This document shows, in pieces, positions 1 to 8,099 of a stretch of 15,905 bases of DNA. The DNA comes from Chloroflexota bacterium (lineage in GTDB: Bacteria; Chloroflexota; UBA6077; CF-72): contig JAFAPL010000298.1 in NCBI GenBank assembly GCA_019247135.1, positions 1 through 15,905 on the forward strand, read 5' to 3'. The translations under genes were made by a program, and so were the position numbers. Below the pieces are notes generated by a model that searched no databases, was not told the DNA's origin, and saw only the letters and a list, made by a program, of their open reading frames with translations. How positions within the stretch are numbered: the stretch's first letter is position 1; the number at the start of each line of letters is the position of its first letter.

Positions 1-31
1 CTCATATCCTGCAATGTTGAACATATCGCAG

Positions 32-61
32 TCGACCAGCAGCGCGCGTATGTCGTATGCT
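32..61 (+). promoter_or_regulatory. possible promoter of the tRNA-Gly gene
   Basis: A -35-like TCGACC (32-37) and a -10-like TATGCT (56-61) are separated by 18 bases. The -10 ends 15 bases before the mature tRNA start, which is a sensible distance. The match to the sigma-70 consensus is only moderate and no promoter model was run, so this is a tentative call. Nothing else is visible in bases 1-76. Confidence 0.25.
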
Positions 62-76
62 CAGACTGCCGAGTTC

Positions 77-153
77 GCGGGAGTAGCTCAGTCTGGCAGA
101 GCGCCTGCCTTCCAAGTAGGAGGTCGCGGGTTCGAGCCCCGTCTCCCGCTCCA
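77..153 (+). tRNA. tRNA-Gly (anticodon UCC), CCA end encoded
   Basis: This is a full cloverleaf. The acceptor stem GCGGGAG (77-83) pairs with CTCCCGC (143-149), followed by discriminator T150 and an encoded CCA at 151-153. The anticodon stem CCTGC/GTAGG encloses the loop CTTCCAA, placing the anticodon TCC at 111-113, so the tRNA reads GGA (and possibly GGG) glycine codons. The T arm has the usual GGTTCGAGCCCC core. The gene is convergent with the phosphoesterase gene, whose stop codon begins at the very next base, 154. Confidence 0.97.
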
Positions 154-1683
154 TCAACGGCGCGCGCCGCGACTCGCTCGAGCGGCACGCACTCTGGTTC
201 CTGCTTCGGTGGCGTACGCCTCAGCGTCGGCGTGGGTCTTGATTCTGCTGAAGCGATCGGTGGCCGCCCTCTGGCGCGCCGGATCGCCCGCGGCGAGTTC
301 GAGATCGGCCTTGTGCAGAGTCGCCAGAAACCCGTGCACGTTGCCTACCTCGGGCAGGGGTTGGTCACCAACGTCGCGCTGGACCAGGCTCGCCGCCAGC
401 GGCTGCAACTCGGCAGGCGCTGGCTGGTTGAGCGTCGTCGGACAGTCCGTCCTCGGCGCGCCTAGCGAAAGCAGATCCAGCACAGCGTTGGCGGATGCGT
501 CACGCCTGGTCAGCGCAGGCAGGCCATACAGTTTTTCCAGAGTGGCAAGAACCGACGCGTGGTCGTACACCGTGTGATCCACTGAGCCTCGTGCAATCAG
601 CGGAGAAACGACGACCGCGGGCACACGCGCTCCGTACTGTTGGAAGATGAAGCCCGCCGAATTGATGCTCACGTCCTTGGGGCTTCCATCATCCGGAGCC
701 GGCGCGGAACCAGGCGGAAACGAATCGTAAAATCCGCCGTGCTCGTCGTACGTGATGATCAGCAGACTTCGGTTCCAGAGCGGCGAGTTTCGAATCGCTT
801 CGTAGGTTGCTTTGATGAGCGCTTCGCCACGGGCAACTCCGTCCAGTGGATGCTGTGACGAGCCACCGATAAACGATCCACCAACCACGTCGCCATAGTT
901 CGGCTCGATGAACGTATAGCTATACGGGTATTCGGCCTGCAGATCGGTGGCAAAGCGTGAAAGCGGGTTTGTGTGGAGCAGAAACGAGACGCCCTTCAGC
1001 GCGGCCACTTGCGGGATGCCGCCCAGCAACGGACCGTTCTCATCCACGTAGACGTGCCACTGCCGTCCAGCTCTGGTCAGCGCGTCGAAGATCGACGATC
1101 CGCTCGGATAGACGAATCCTCCGCCAGACAACTCCCACTTCGAAATTGTCGCGCCGGAGGGGGTGTTCGCCCAGCCGCCGGAGGACGCGCCGTGCACAAA
1201 GAAGCGGTTGGGCCAGGTCGGACCTGGAACCGAGGCGAACCAGTGGTCGCACACGGCGAACTCGGTGGCAAGCTGGTAGATGACTGGTAGCTGCTCGGCG
1301 GTCGCAAAGCATTTCATGATGTCGCCATACTGCGCCGGGGCGGGCAGCTGGGGATGCTTCGCCGTGATTCCCGACGGACTCGTGGCAAAGTTGGCGACAA
1401 AGCCCGAGTTGTTGATTGGCTGGGGGTAGGGCTGCCAGGCAACTTGAGTTGCGCCCTCTCCACATAATTGTTCGAGCACATCCCGAAACTCGTGACCGGG
1501 ATCGCTCGACATGCTCGGCGGCGCGGGTGAGCTCACCGAAAACGTCTGGCCTGCGAACGTGTTCGAGTCGGCCGTGGTCGCATGCGTAATTCCGGCGATT
1601 CCGGACATGGCGAACACGTTGTCGAACGAGTGATTTTCGAGCATGAGCACGAAGACGTGATCGACGGCCGCGGCGAGTGGCAT
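154..1683 (-). CDS. phosphoesterase-family protein (phospholipase C / acid phosphatase type, PF04185)
   Basis: The protein belongs to the alkaline-phosphatase-superfamily phosphoesterases that include bacterial non-haemolytic phospholipase C and AcpA-type acid phosphatases; these hydrolyse phosphate mono- or diesters. Visible family motifs are the N-terminal ENHSFDNVF, the central SVPGPTWPNRFFVHGASSGG stretch, IEPNYG, and the metal-site region ITYDEHGGFYDSFPPG followed by RVPAVVVSPLI and DHTVYDHASVL. I placed the start at the ATG at 1683, which leaves about ten residues before the first conserved strand and gives 509 residues. The frame stays open to an upstream ATG at 1773, but that would overlap the divergent AraC gene and adds 30 unconserved residues. 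No clear signal peptide is visible, although many relatives are exported. Its true substrate is not known. Confidence 0.9.
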   Translation of the reverse strand: MPLAAAVDHVFVLMLENHSFDNVFAMSGIAGITHATTADSNTFAGQTFSVSSPAPPSMSSDPGHEFRDVLEQLCGEGATQVAWQPYPQPINNSGFVANFATSPSGITAKHPQLPAPAQYGDIMKCFATAEQLPVIYQLATEFAVCDHWFASVPGPTWPNRFFVHGASSGGWANTPSGATISKWELSGGGFVYPSGSSIFDALTRAGRQWHVYVDENGPLLGGIPQVAALKGVSFLLHTNPLSRFATDLQAEYPYSYTFIEPNYGDVVGGSFIGGSSQHPLDGVARGEALIKATYEAIRNSPLWNRSLLIITYDEHGGFYDSFPPGSAPAPDDGSPKDVSINSAGFIFQQYGARVPAVVVSPLIARGSVDHTVYDHASVLATLEKLYGLPALTRRDASANAVLDLLSLGAPRTDCPTTLNQPAPAELQPLAASLVQRDVGDQPLPEVGNVHGFLATLHKADLELAAGDPARQRAATDRFSRIKTHADAEAYATEAGTRVRAARASRGARR

Positions 1684-1771
1684 AGCGTCTAGCAAACTGA
1701 TGATAGGCGTCCGTGTGGCTGGGCCGTCGCGCGATGGTGTGCGTATCCTGTTGCGGATGGGAGCCTCGGGC

Positions 1772-2212
1772 ATGCGAGCAGCGCCAGTCGGGCTCCTTCG
1801 GCACCTGCGACGGGCGCGGGACTACATTGACAGCCATTACCTGGAGGAACTCGATCTCGACGAGCTGTCAAGGGTGGTTGGCGTCTCCAAATTCCACCTG
1901 GTGCGCAGCTTCAGCGCGACCTATGGCGAGACCCCCATGCGGTATCTGACCAGACGACGTGTCGAGCGCGCGCAGGATCTGTTGCGCGTGGCGAACCTCA
2001 CCGTCACCGAGGTGTGTTGCGCGGTCGGGTTCGCCAGCCTCGGCTCGTTTTCGGCGCGCTTTACCCAACTGGTTGGGGAGAGCCCTACGGCGTATCGCAA
2101 TCGCTGGGCGGCGCGCGGCGGCGCGCGGGTGCCCGGCTGTTACCTGTTCATGTGCGGCGTGCTGGACCCCGGCGGCATCACCGGGCGGCGGGCTAACACT
2201 CGCGCAATTTGA
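1772..2212 (+). CDS. AraC-family transcriptional regulator, DNA-binding domain only
   Basis: A 146-residue protein made almost entirely of the double helix-turn-helix of the AraC/XylS family. The first HTH lies around residues 30-52 (DELSRVVGVSKFHLVRSFSA) and the second around 78-108 (VTEVCCAVGFASLGSFSARF, then GESPTAYR, the typical family end). No N-terminal ligand-binding domain is present. The ATG at 1772 is preferred because GGGAG (1759-1763) lies 8 bases before it and the protein then begins just before the domain; in-frame ATGs at 1757 and 1700 are alternatives. The approximately 30-residue tail after the second HTH has no recognisable motif. The VOC gene starts 39 bases downstream on the same strand, so the two are probably co-transcribed. 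The phosphoesterase gene diverges upstream. Confidence 0.9.
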   Translation: MRAAPVGLLRHLRRARDYIDSHYLEELDLDELSRVVGVSKFHLVRSFSATYGETPMRYLTRRRVERAQDLLRVANLTVTEVCCAVGFASLGSFSARFTQLVGESPTAYRNRWAARGGARVPGCYLFMCGVLDPGGITGRRANTRAI

Positions 2213-2251
2213 GAGAAGCTCGTTGAACAGCCCTCGGATTACCGTCTGAGC

Positions 2252-2683
2252 ATGATTACCAATGTCTCGCTTGTGACGGTGTACTGTCTCGACCAGGACG
2301 CGGCGCGCGACTTCTATGTCGACGTGCTCGGCTTCCAAACACGTACCGATGCCACCACCGGCGACGGGTACCGCTGGCTGACGGTCATACAGCCTGATCA
2401 TCCGGAGCTGGAACTCACGCTCATGACGCCAGGCCCACCGCTCGACGCCGAAGGCGCAACCTTTGTCCGACGGCAGCTCGAGAAGGGTCAGATGGGCGGG
2501 CTGGGATTGAGGGTGGACAACTGTCGCAAGACGTATGAGGAATTCCAGGCGAAAGGGGTGACCTTTCTCCAGGAGCCGGCCGACCGACCGTACGGGGTCG
2601 AAGCCGTCATGCGGGATAACTCAGGGAACTGGCTCGTGCTCATCGAGCCCAAGGAGTTCGACGCCGCGGAATGGAGTCGTTAG
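2252..2683 (+). CDS. VOC (glyoxalase/bleomycin-resistance fold) family protein
   Basis: A 143-residue protein of the vicinal-oxygen-chelate superfamily, small metal-binding enzymes or binding proteins built from two beta-alpha-beta-beta-beta units. The first unit is seen as VTVYCLDQDAARDFYVDVLG followed by a Trp-containing strand and ELELTLM. The second is LGLRVDNCRKTYEEFQAKG, then the 'EPADRPYGVEAVMRDNSGN' end typical of glyoxalase-like members. The ATG at 2252 sits just before the first strand; its ribosome-binding site is weak. Pairing with a DNA-binding-only AraC regulator 39 bases upstream is an arrangement I recall from other high-GC bacteria. The reaction cannot be assigned: lactoylglutathione lyase, antibiotic binding or dioxygenase chemistry are all possible in this fold. 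Confidence 0.9.
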   Translation: MITNVSLVTVYCLDQDAARDFYVDVLGFQTRTDATTGDGYRWLTVIQPDHPELELTLMTPGPPLDAEGATFVRRQLEKGQMGGLGLRVDNCRKTYEEFQAKGVTFLQEPADRPYGVEAVMRDNSGNWLVLIEPKEFDAAEWSR

Positions 2684-3106
2684 CAGCCGGACGAAGCTGT
2701 CGAGGCTGGCTGCGCCCCGAATGGGTCTCGGGATCGGCTGGTGGTTACTGCTCGTCGCTGGGCGGCGGGCGGCGCAGCCGTTTGACCGTGCCGCGACGCG
2801 CCTTGTCGTCCATGCGAGCCCGGCGCGCGCTGCGGCCAGGTCGCGTCGGCCGCCGCGGCGGCGGAGCGGGCGCGAGTGCGGCGGCTACGCGCTCGCGCAG
2901 ACGCTCAGCCGCGATCTCCTGGTTGCGCGCCAGCGACCGTTCGTCCTGGACCGAGATCCGCAAACTGCCGGCTTCGAGCCCGAGCGCGCGTACGAGTCGT
3001 TCGGCAACCGCGGAATCCAGACCGTCTACGGCATCGGGAGGAATGCACAGCTCCGCGCGGGTGGACGCTTTGTCGCGGTGTTGTCCGCCGGGTCCGCTCG
3101 ACCGGC

Positions 3107-3108
3107 TA
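3107..3108. repeat. IS630 target-site duplication, left TA copy
   Basis: This TA, matched by the copy at 4272-4273, is the 2-bp duplication made by IS630/Tc1-type transposition. The flanking C3106 and G4274 complete the original CTAG. Removing one TA together with the IS restores the arfB-like frame. Confidence 0.85.
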
Positions 3109-3133
3109 GTGCTGTGTCCGGTAAAGACTGACC
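3109..3133 (+). repeat. IS630 left terminal inverted repeat
   Basis: This begins GTGCTGTGTC and ends TGACC. It matches the reverse complement of 4247-4271 at 19 of 25 positions, with the mismatches clustered at positions 17-20 of the repeat. Confidence 0.88.
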
Positions 3134-3195
3134 GGATTGGGGGCTTCCGGTAGGCGGCTCGGGTCGGCCATGATGGTGATCACTGAGGTTGTTAG

Positions 3196-4263
3196 ATGGC
3201 CCGACCCTCGCTGTTCATTCGCCCGCTGGAACAAGGCGAGATGGAGTTCCTGGCGCATCTTCGGAAGTCGCGGCGCCAAGCCCTGCGCCAGCGGGTGCAG
3301 ATTCTGATGGCTTCGATGGTGTACACGCCGGTTCACCAGATCGCCCTGATCTGTCAGACGGACGAGGCGCATGTGCGCAAAGTGATCCACGCGTTCAATG
3401 AGCACGGGTTCGAGAGCCTGAACCCAAAAGTAAGTACTGGTCGGCCGCAGACGTTTGAGCCGGCCACTCGCGAGCGCATTGTGGCGATCGCCTTGACACC
3501 GCCGACCACGTTGGGCGAGCCGCTGACGCACTGGTCGCTGCGTCGGCTGAAGACCTACCTGGAGCATCGTCGTGTCGTGCGGCGCATCGCCGTCGAGACG
3601 TTGCGCTGCATTCTGCGCGAGAAGAACGTCTCGTTCCAGCGCACCCGCACGTGGAAGCACAGCACCGACCCTGCGTTCGAGGAGAAGGCGGCACGCGTCA
3701 TGGCTCTGTACCGTGCCTGCCCAGCCGACGGCGTGGTGGTGTGCTTCGACGAGTTCGGCCCGATCTCGCTGCAACCATACCCTGGCCACTGCTACGCCAA
3801 GCGCAAGCGCCCCTGGCGCCGACGAGCGACCTATGTGCGGCGTGGTGGCATTGGCTACTTCTTCGGCGCCTACGACGTTCACGCGGATGTGCTGTTCGGC
3901 GGGTACCGCTTGGCCAAGACCACGACCGAGGTGCTGGCGTTGTATCGATACATTCGCCGCCGCTATCCGAATCAGTTGCGCATCTACCTGGTCAACGACA
4001 ATCTTTCGCTGCACTGGACGCCGTTGATCCGCGAATGGGCTGCCGGGCACAACGTCGAACTGGTGGCCACGCCGACATCGGCGAGCTACTTGAATCGGAT
4101 CGAGTGTCACTTTCGCCCGCTGCGCGAGTTCGTCGTCAACGCCTCGGACTACGCCAGCCATGCGAACGTCGCAGATGCGTTCCGCCGCTACATCCGCAGA
4201 CGCAACACTGACCATCAAACCAGTCGAATCCGCCGGCTCGAATTCAGGTCAAGAATTGCCTGA
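3196..4263 (+). CDS. IS630-family DDE transposase
   Basis: A 355-residue, apparently full-length transposase that catalyses cut-and-paste movement of its own element. The N-terminal part (about residues 20-140) carries helix-turn-helix segments that would bind the inverted repeats, including ALRQRVQILMAS and TPVHQIALICQTDEAHVRKV. The catalytic triad is visible: D185 in VVCFDEFGP, D268 in IYLVNDNLSLHW, and E303 in SYLNRIECHF. The 34 residues between the second Asp and the Glu are the spacing usual for IS630. GAGG at 3185-3188 lies 7 bases before the ATG. An 8-bp palindrome GTGATCAC (3176-3183) just upstream could be an operator, but this is speculative. The TGA stop (4261-4263) is part of the right inverted repeat. 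Confidence 0.95.
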   Translation: MARPSLFIRPLEQGEMEFLAHLRKSRRQALRQRVQILMASMVYTPVHQIALICQTDEAHVRKVIHAFNEHGFESLNPKVSTGRPQTFEPATRERIVAIALTPPTTLGEPLTHWSLRRLKTYLEHRRVVRRIAVETLRCILREKNVSFQRTRTWKHSTDPAFEEKAARVMALYRACPADGVVVCFDEFGPISLQPYPGHCYAKRKRPWRRRATYVRRGGIGYFFGAYDVHADVLFGGYRLAKTTTEVLALYRYIRRRYPNQLRIYLVNDNLSLHWTPLIREWAAGHNVELVATPTSASYLNRIECHFRPLREFVVNASDYASHANVADAFRRYIRRRNTDHQTSRIRRLEFRSRIA

Positions 4264-4271
4264 CACAGCAC
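4247..4271 (-). repeat. IS630 right terminal inverted repeat
   Basis: This is the inverted partner of 3109-3133. It contains the transposase stop codon at 4261-4263, so the last three coding residues and the stop are constrained by the repeat. Confidence 0.88.
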
Positions 4272-4345
4272 TAGCTGACCAGTCGGCGCGCTGCAGCAGC
4301 TGACGGGTGACTTCGTCGACGTCCATCACGCTGTGTCCACCATAG

Positions 4346-4359
4346 TGGGGCAGACCCCA
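4346..4359. other. small perfect hairpin between arfB-like gene and the solute-binding protein gene
   Basis: TGGGG (4346-4350) and CCCCA (4355-4359) form a perfect 5-bp stem with a CAGA loop. It lies 19 bases upstream of the arfB-like ATG and upstream of the possible promoter for the solute-binding protein. There is no T-run, so it is not a convincing terminator. Its role is unknown. Confidence 0.3.
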
Positions 4360-4373
4360 GGCAGGCATGCTCC

Positions 4374-4404
4374 TTGACTGTTCTGGTTTCGCCGTCGTCA
4401 TAGT
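4374..4404 (+). promoter_or_regulatory. possible promoter of the solute-binding protein gene
   Basis: TTGACT (4374-4379) matches five of six bases of the -35 consensus. CATAGT (4399-4404) is a weak -10, with a long 19-base spacer. The position is about 45 bases before the start codon. This is a suggestion only. Confidence 0.25.
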
Positions 4405-4448
4405 ACGCTTGCGGCGAGGGGCGGCTGATCCTCGGTCAGGAGTTGAAT

Positions 4449-6284
4449 ATGAGCAGTCAACTCACCCGGCGACGTGTACTCGGTTTACTCGCCGTGAGTC
4501 TGGGCGCGGGAGCGCTCACCTCACTACTCAACGCGTGCGGACCTGCCTCGGCGCCACCGCAGCCGGCGCCAACGGCCGGCGGCGCAGCACCTACGACGGC
4601 GCCACAGCCGACCAGCGCGGCTCCAACTGTCGCGCCGACCGCTGCTACGACGCGGGCGGCCGGCACCACGCTGAGCGTCCTGATGTGGCAAGGCCCGACC
4701 ATCGCGAACGGACACCTGTCCCAAGGGACCAAAGACTACGTCGCGGCGCGATTCTGCTGTGAGCCGCTGCTGACCGTCAGCGCGGACGGAGTGTTCAGTC
4801 CGGTCCTGGCATCCGAGGTTCCGTCGTTGGCGAATGGTGGCCTTTCAGCAGACGGAAAGACGGTCACGTACAAACTGCGCCAGGGCGTGAAATGGGCGGA
4901 CGGCGAGCCATTCACGGCGGATGACGTCGTGTTTACCTTCAAGTACGTCAGCAATCCGGACACGGCGGCGGTCACCGCGAGCAGTTACGCCAATCTGGAG
5001 ACGGTCGAGGCCGTCGATCCGATGACGGTTCGCCTCACCTTCAAGCAGCCGACCGGTGGTTGGTTCGTGCCGTTCCTCGGCTACAACGGCACCGTTCTCC
5101 CGAAGCACGTGCTTGCCAACTACGTCGGTGCGACGGCACGCGACGCGCCCTTCAATCTCAAAGCGTTCGGCACCGGTCCGTATCTGATCCAGGACTTCAA
5201 ACCGGGCGACGTCCTCACGCTGACGGCGAACCCGAATTATCGCGAGCCGAACAAGCCATTTTTCAGTCAGATCAGTGTCAAAGGCGGAGGCGACGCGACG
5301 TCGGCCGGCCGAGCCGTATTGCAGACGGGCGAATACGACTACGCATGGAACCTTCAGGTCGAAGCCCAGGTGTTGAATGGTCTGCTCCAGGGTGGCAAAG
5401 GCGATCTCGTCCTCTCCCGCGGCGGTGGCGTCGAGCAGATCTTCTTCAACATGGCGGACCCGACAACTGAGGTGGATGGAGAACGCTCGAGTCCGACCAG
5501 TAAACATCCATTTCTCACCGACCAGCGCGTTCGTCAGGCCATGGCACTGGCGATCGATCGCGCCACGATGGCGACGCAGCTCTACGGACAGACGGGCGAC
5601 CCCACGCCAAATGTCCTGACCATTCCCACGAACCTGGTCTCCAAGAACACGTCGTTCGAGTTCAACACCGACAAAGCCAACCAGCTCCTGGACCAGGCGG
5701 GCTACGCGCGTGGAGGTGACGGGATTCGAGTCACCCCCAGCGGCACGCGCATGCACGTCATCTTCCAGACGTCGATCAATTCACTGCGGCAAAAGGAGCA
5801 GGAGCTCGTCAAGAACGGCTGGCAGGAGATCGGCATCGAAACGGAGCTGAAATCGGTGGATGCCAGCGTGTATTTCGGAAGCGACGCCGGCAACCCGGAC
5901 ACCTACGGACATTTCTCAGTGGACGCGGAGATGTTCACCTCGACACCGGACTCGCCGTTTCCCCTCCTGTACATGAAGCGCTTCTATGGGAAAGATCCGG
6001 CGGCTGATTGGGCGCAGAAGTCCAATGCGTGGTCGGCTCCGAACTTTCCCAAGTGGAAAGACGACCAGTACGACTCTTTATTCGACGCGGCCGGCGCCGA
6101 AACGAACGCCGACAAGGCCGCGCAGGACTGGCAGGCGATGAACGACCTGCTGATCAACGCCTACGCGGTTGTGCCATTGATCGATCGGAAGAGCGCCGAC
6201 GCCAAAGTGAAGGCACTCCAGGGGCCGAATCCTGGTCCGTTCGACGTGTTTTCCTGGAACGTGGCGGATTGGACCAGGACGTGA
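4449..6284 (+). CDS. ABC transporter substrate-binding lipoprotein, peptide/SBP_bac_5 type
   Basis: A 611-residue extracytoplasmic binding protein of the oligopeptide/dipeptide/nickel class (family 5), which captures a solute and delivers it to an ABC permease. The N-terminus has twin arginines (TRRRVLG), a hydrophobic segment and a lipobox LNAC with Cys30, so it is probably exported by Tat and lipid-anchored. Residues 31-75 form an Ala/Pro/Thr-rich linker. Family features follow: LRQGVKWADGEPFTADDVVF, the TGPYLIQDF segment, LTANPNYR, FLTDQRVRQAMALAIDR, and ANQLLDQAGY. AGGAG (4438-4442) sits 6 bases before the ATG at 4449; an in-frame TTG at 4443 is only one base from it and is unlikely. No permease or ATPase gene is adjacent, so the transporter partners lie elsewhere. 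The ligand is unknown; peptides are only the family default. Confidence 0.92.
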   Translation: MSSQLTRRRVLGLLAVSLGAGALTSLLNACGPASAPPQPAPTAGGAAPTTAPQPTSAAPTVAPTAATTRAAGTTLSVLMWQGPTIANGHLSQGTKDYVAARFCCEPLLTVSADGVFSPVLASEVPSLANGGLSADGKTVTYKLRQGVKWADGEPFTADDVVFTFKYVSNPDTAAVTASSYANLETVEAVDPMTVRLTFKQPTGGWFVPFLGYNGTVLPKHVLANYVGATARDAPFNLKAFGTGPYLIQDFKPGDVLTLTANPNYREPNKPFFSQISVKGGGDATSAGRAVLQTGEYDYAWNLQVEAQVLNGLLQGGKGDLVLSRGGGVEQIFFNMADPTTEVDGERSSPTSKHPFLTDQRVRQAMALAIDRATMATQLYGQTGDPTPNVLTIPTNLVSKNTSFEFNTDKANQLLDQAGYARGGDGIRVTPSGTRMHVIFQTSINSLRQKEQELVKNGWQEIGIETELKSVDASVYFGSDAGNPDTYGHFSVDAEMFTSTPDSPFPLLYMKRFYGKDPAADWAQKSNAWSAPNFPKWKDDQYDSLFDAAGAETNADKAAQDWQAMNDLLINAYAVVPLIDRKSADAKVKALQGPNPGPFDVFSWNVADWTRT

Positions 6285-6305
6285 GCGCTTTCGGGGCCAC
6301 GCTCA
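6282..6305. terminator. inverted repeat spanning both convergent stop codons
   Basis: TGAGCG (6282-6287) and CGCTCA (6300-6305) are perfect inverted copies around a 12-base spacer. The left arm contains the TGA of the solute-binding protein gene; the right arm contains the TGA of the convergent minus-strand gene. It could act as a short bidirectional terminator or processing hairpin, but the stem is only 6 bp and there is no T-tract. Confidence 0.3.
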
Positions 6306-6680
6306 GCGAGCAGTCTCGCCTCGCGAACCGTGGATGATCACGTTTTCGGCCTGATGGTCACGCAGATGTTGGGCCAGGACGTTAGCCGTTTCGTCGTCGA
6401 CGTCGGCCGCGAGCACGACCGCGGCTCCGTCGGCGACGCGTTGGCGGACGGACTCCAGCTCGCGCGCTGTCAGGTCTGACTCGACCAGGCCATCGACGAC
6501 AGCGCCGGGAGGCCCGGCGGCGACGCTTGCCCCCGCGCCGGCGCTGGTCGTGAGCTCCTCGATCTGATCGGGCCCGCCGACCAGGCGGATGTCGTCTGTG
6601 TTCACGGTGGCGCCTCGCAGACTTTCGATGGCCCGCGCGGCGCGGTCAGAGCTACCGAATACGCCTACAACTGTTGGCAT
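6303..6680 (-). CDS. small protein resembling general-stress-type (YflT/17M-like) domain; function unassigned
   Basis: A 125-residue acidic protein. It begins PTVVGVFGSSDRAARAIES, a beta-alpha start like that of the general stress protein 17M / YflT-type domain. A Gly/Ala-rich middle follows (about residues 47-63), and it ends with a second beta-alpha-beta unit (GAAVVLAADVDDETANVLAQ, then NVIIHGSRG). The pattern suggests two half-domains with a Gly/Ala-rich link, but the resemblance is by eye and weak. I chose the ATG at 6680 because the domain begins there; the ATG at 6686 two codons upstream is equally possible, and longer versions add unconserved residues. The gene lies downstream of ligB on the same strand but 130 bases away, across a repeat, so co-transcription is doubtful. 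It converges on the solute-binding protein gene with an 18-base gap. Confidence 0.7.
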   Translation of the reverse strand: MPTVVGVFGSSDRAARAIESLRGATVNTDDIRLVGGPDQIEELTTSAGAGASVAAGPPGAVVDGLVESDLTARELESVRQRVADGAAVVLAADVDDETANVLAQHLRDHQAENVIIHGSRGETAR

Positions 6681-6760
6681 GCACATGCATGGGCAAGCTC
6701 CGCGCCAGCCAGGAGGCGCTCTTGCGCGGCGCCGTGGAACACTGCCGATACTCGGGGTCA

Positions 6761-6791
6761 ACCCTCACCCCCTGCCCCCTCGGGAGAGAAT
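6761..6791. repeat. C-rich intergenic repeat, copy A
   Basis: This short element begins ACCCTCACCCC and ends CCCTCGGGAGAGAAT. The same two end blocks occur at 15550-15612 with about 35 extra bases between them. It lies between ligB and the small stress-type gene. The pattern resembles dispersed intergenic repeats of high-GC environmental genomes, but two copies in one window are all that can be shown. Confidence 0.55.
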
Positions 6792-6810
6792 GGCGTCCAG
6801 GCAGGCGTGG

Positions 6811-8068
<1,258 letters not shown>

Positions 8069-8099
8069 CAGAAGTGCCTCGGGTGCCGATTTTACGGGC

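Larger units (their letters stand above)
3109..4271 (+). mobile_element. intact IS630-family insertion sequence, 1163 bp
   Basis: The element carries imperfect 25-bp terminal inverted repeats (3109-3133 and 4247-4271) that agree at 19 of 25 positions, with the outer ten bases GTGCTGTGTC identical. It is flanked by a TA direct repeat (3107-3108 and 4272-4273). With the outer C and G, the empty target reads CTAG, the preferred site described for IS630. One complete DDE transposase gene fills the element, and its stop codon lies inside the right inverted repeat. Intact ends, an uninterrupted transposase and an exactly restorable target gene indicate a recent and possibly still mobile copy. Confidence 0.95.
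2745..4326 (-). pseudogene. arfB: arfB-like peptidyl-tRNA hydrolase gene, interrupted by an IS630 element
   Basis: ArfB (YaeJ) rescues stalled ribosomes by using a release-factor-like GGQ motif to hydrolyse peptidyl-tRNA. Here the gene is in two pieces. The 5' piece, codons 1-17 plus part of codon 18, lies at 4326-4274. The 3' piece lies at 3108-2745. Joining base 4274 to base 3108, which removes the IS and one TA copy, gives one continuous 138-codon frame with no stop. It contains SRSSGPGGQHRDKAST (GGQ at residues 25-27), RSLARNQEIAAERL near 76-88 and a basic Arg/Lys/Pro-rich C-terminal tail with KRLRRPP, matching ArfB in motif order and size. The IS sits in codon 18, eight residues before the GGQ. 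The 3' piece could restart at a TTG (2963) but would lack GGQ, so the product should be inactive. It converges on the VOC gene. Confidence 0.88.

Noticed and set aside
14..577. 187-codon plus-strand open frame across the tRNA
   Set aside because: It runs through the tRNA and antisense to the phosphoesterase, and its translation is low-complexity Ala/Arg/Ser with no motif.
2671..3153. 160-codon plus-strand open frame after the VOC gene
   Set aside because: It is antisense to the arfB-like gene and crosses the IS left end; the minus strand carries the recognisable GGQ protein.
3106..4218. 370-codon minus-strand open frame covering the IS
   Set aside because: It is an antisense shadow of the transposase in high-GC sequence; the plus strand has the DDE triad and the ribosome-binding site.
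4845..5756. 303-codon minus-strand open frame inside the solute-binding protein gene
   Set aside because: It mirrors codon bias of the real plus-strand gene and has no family motif.
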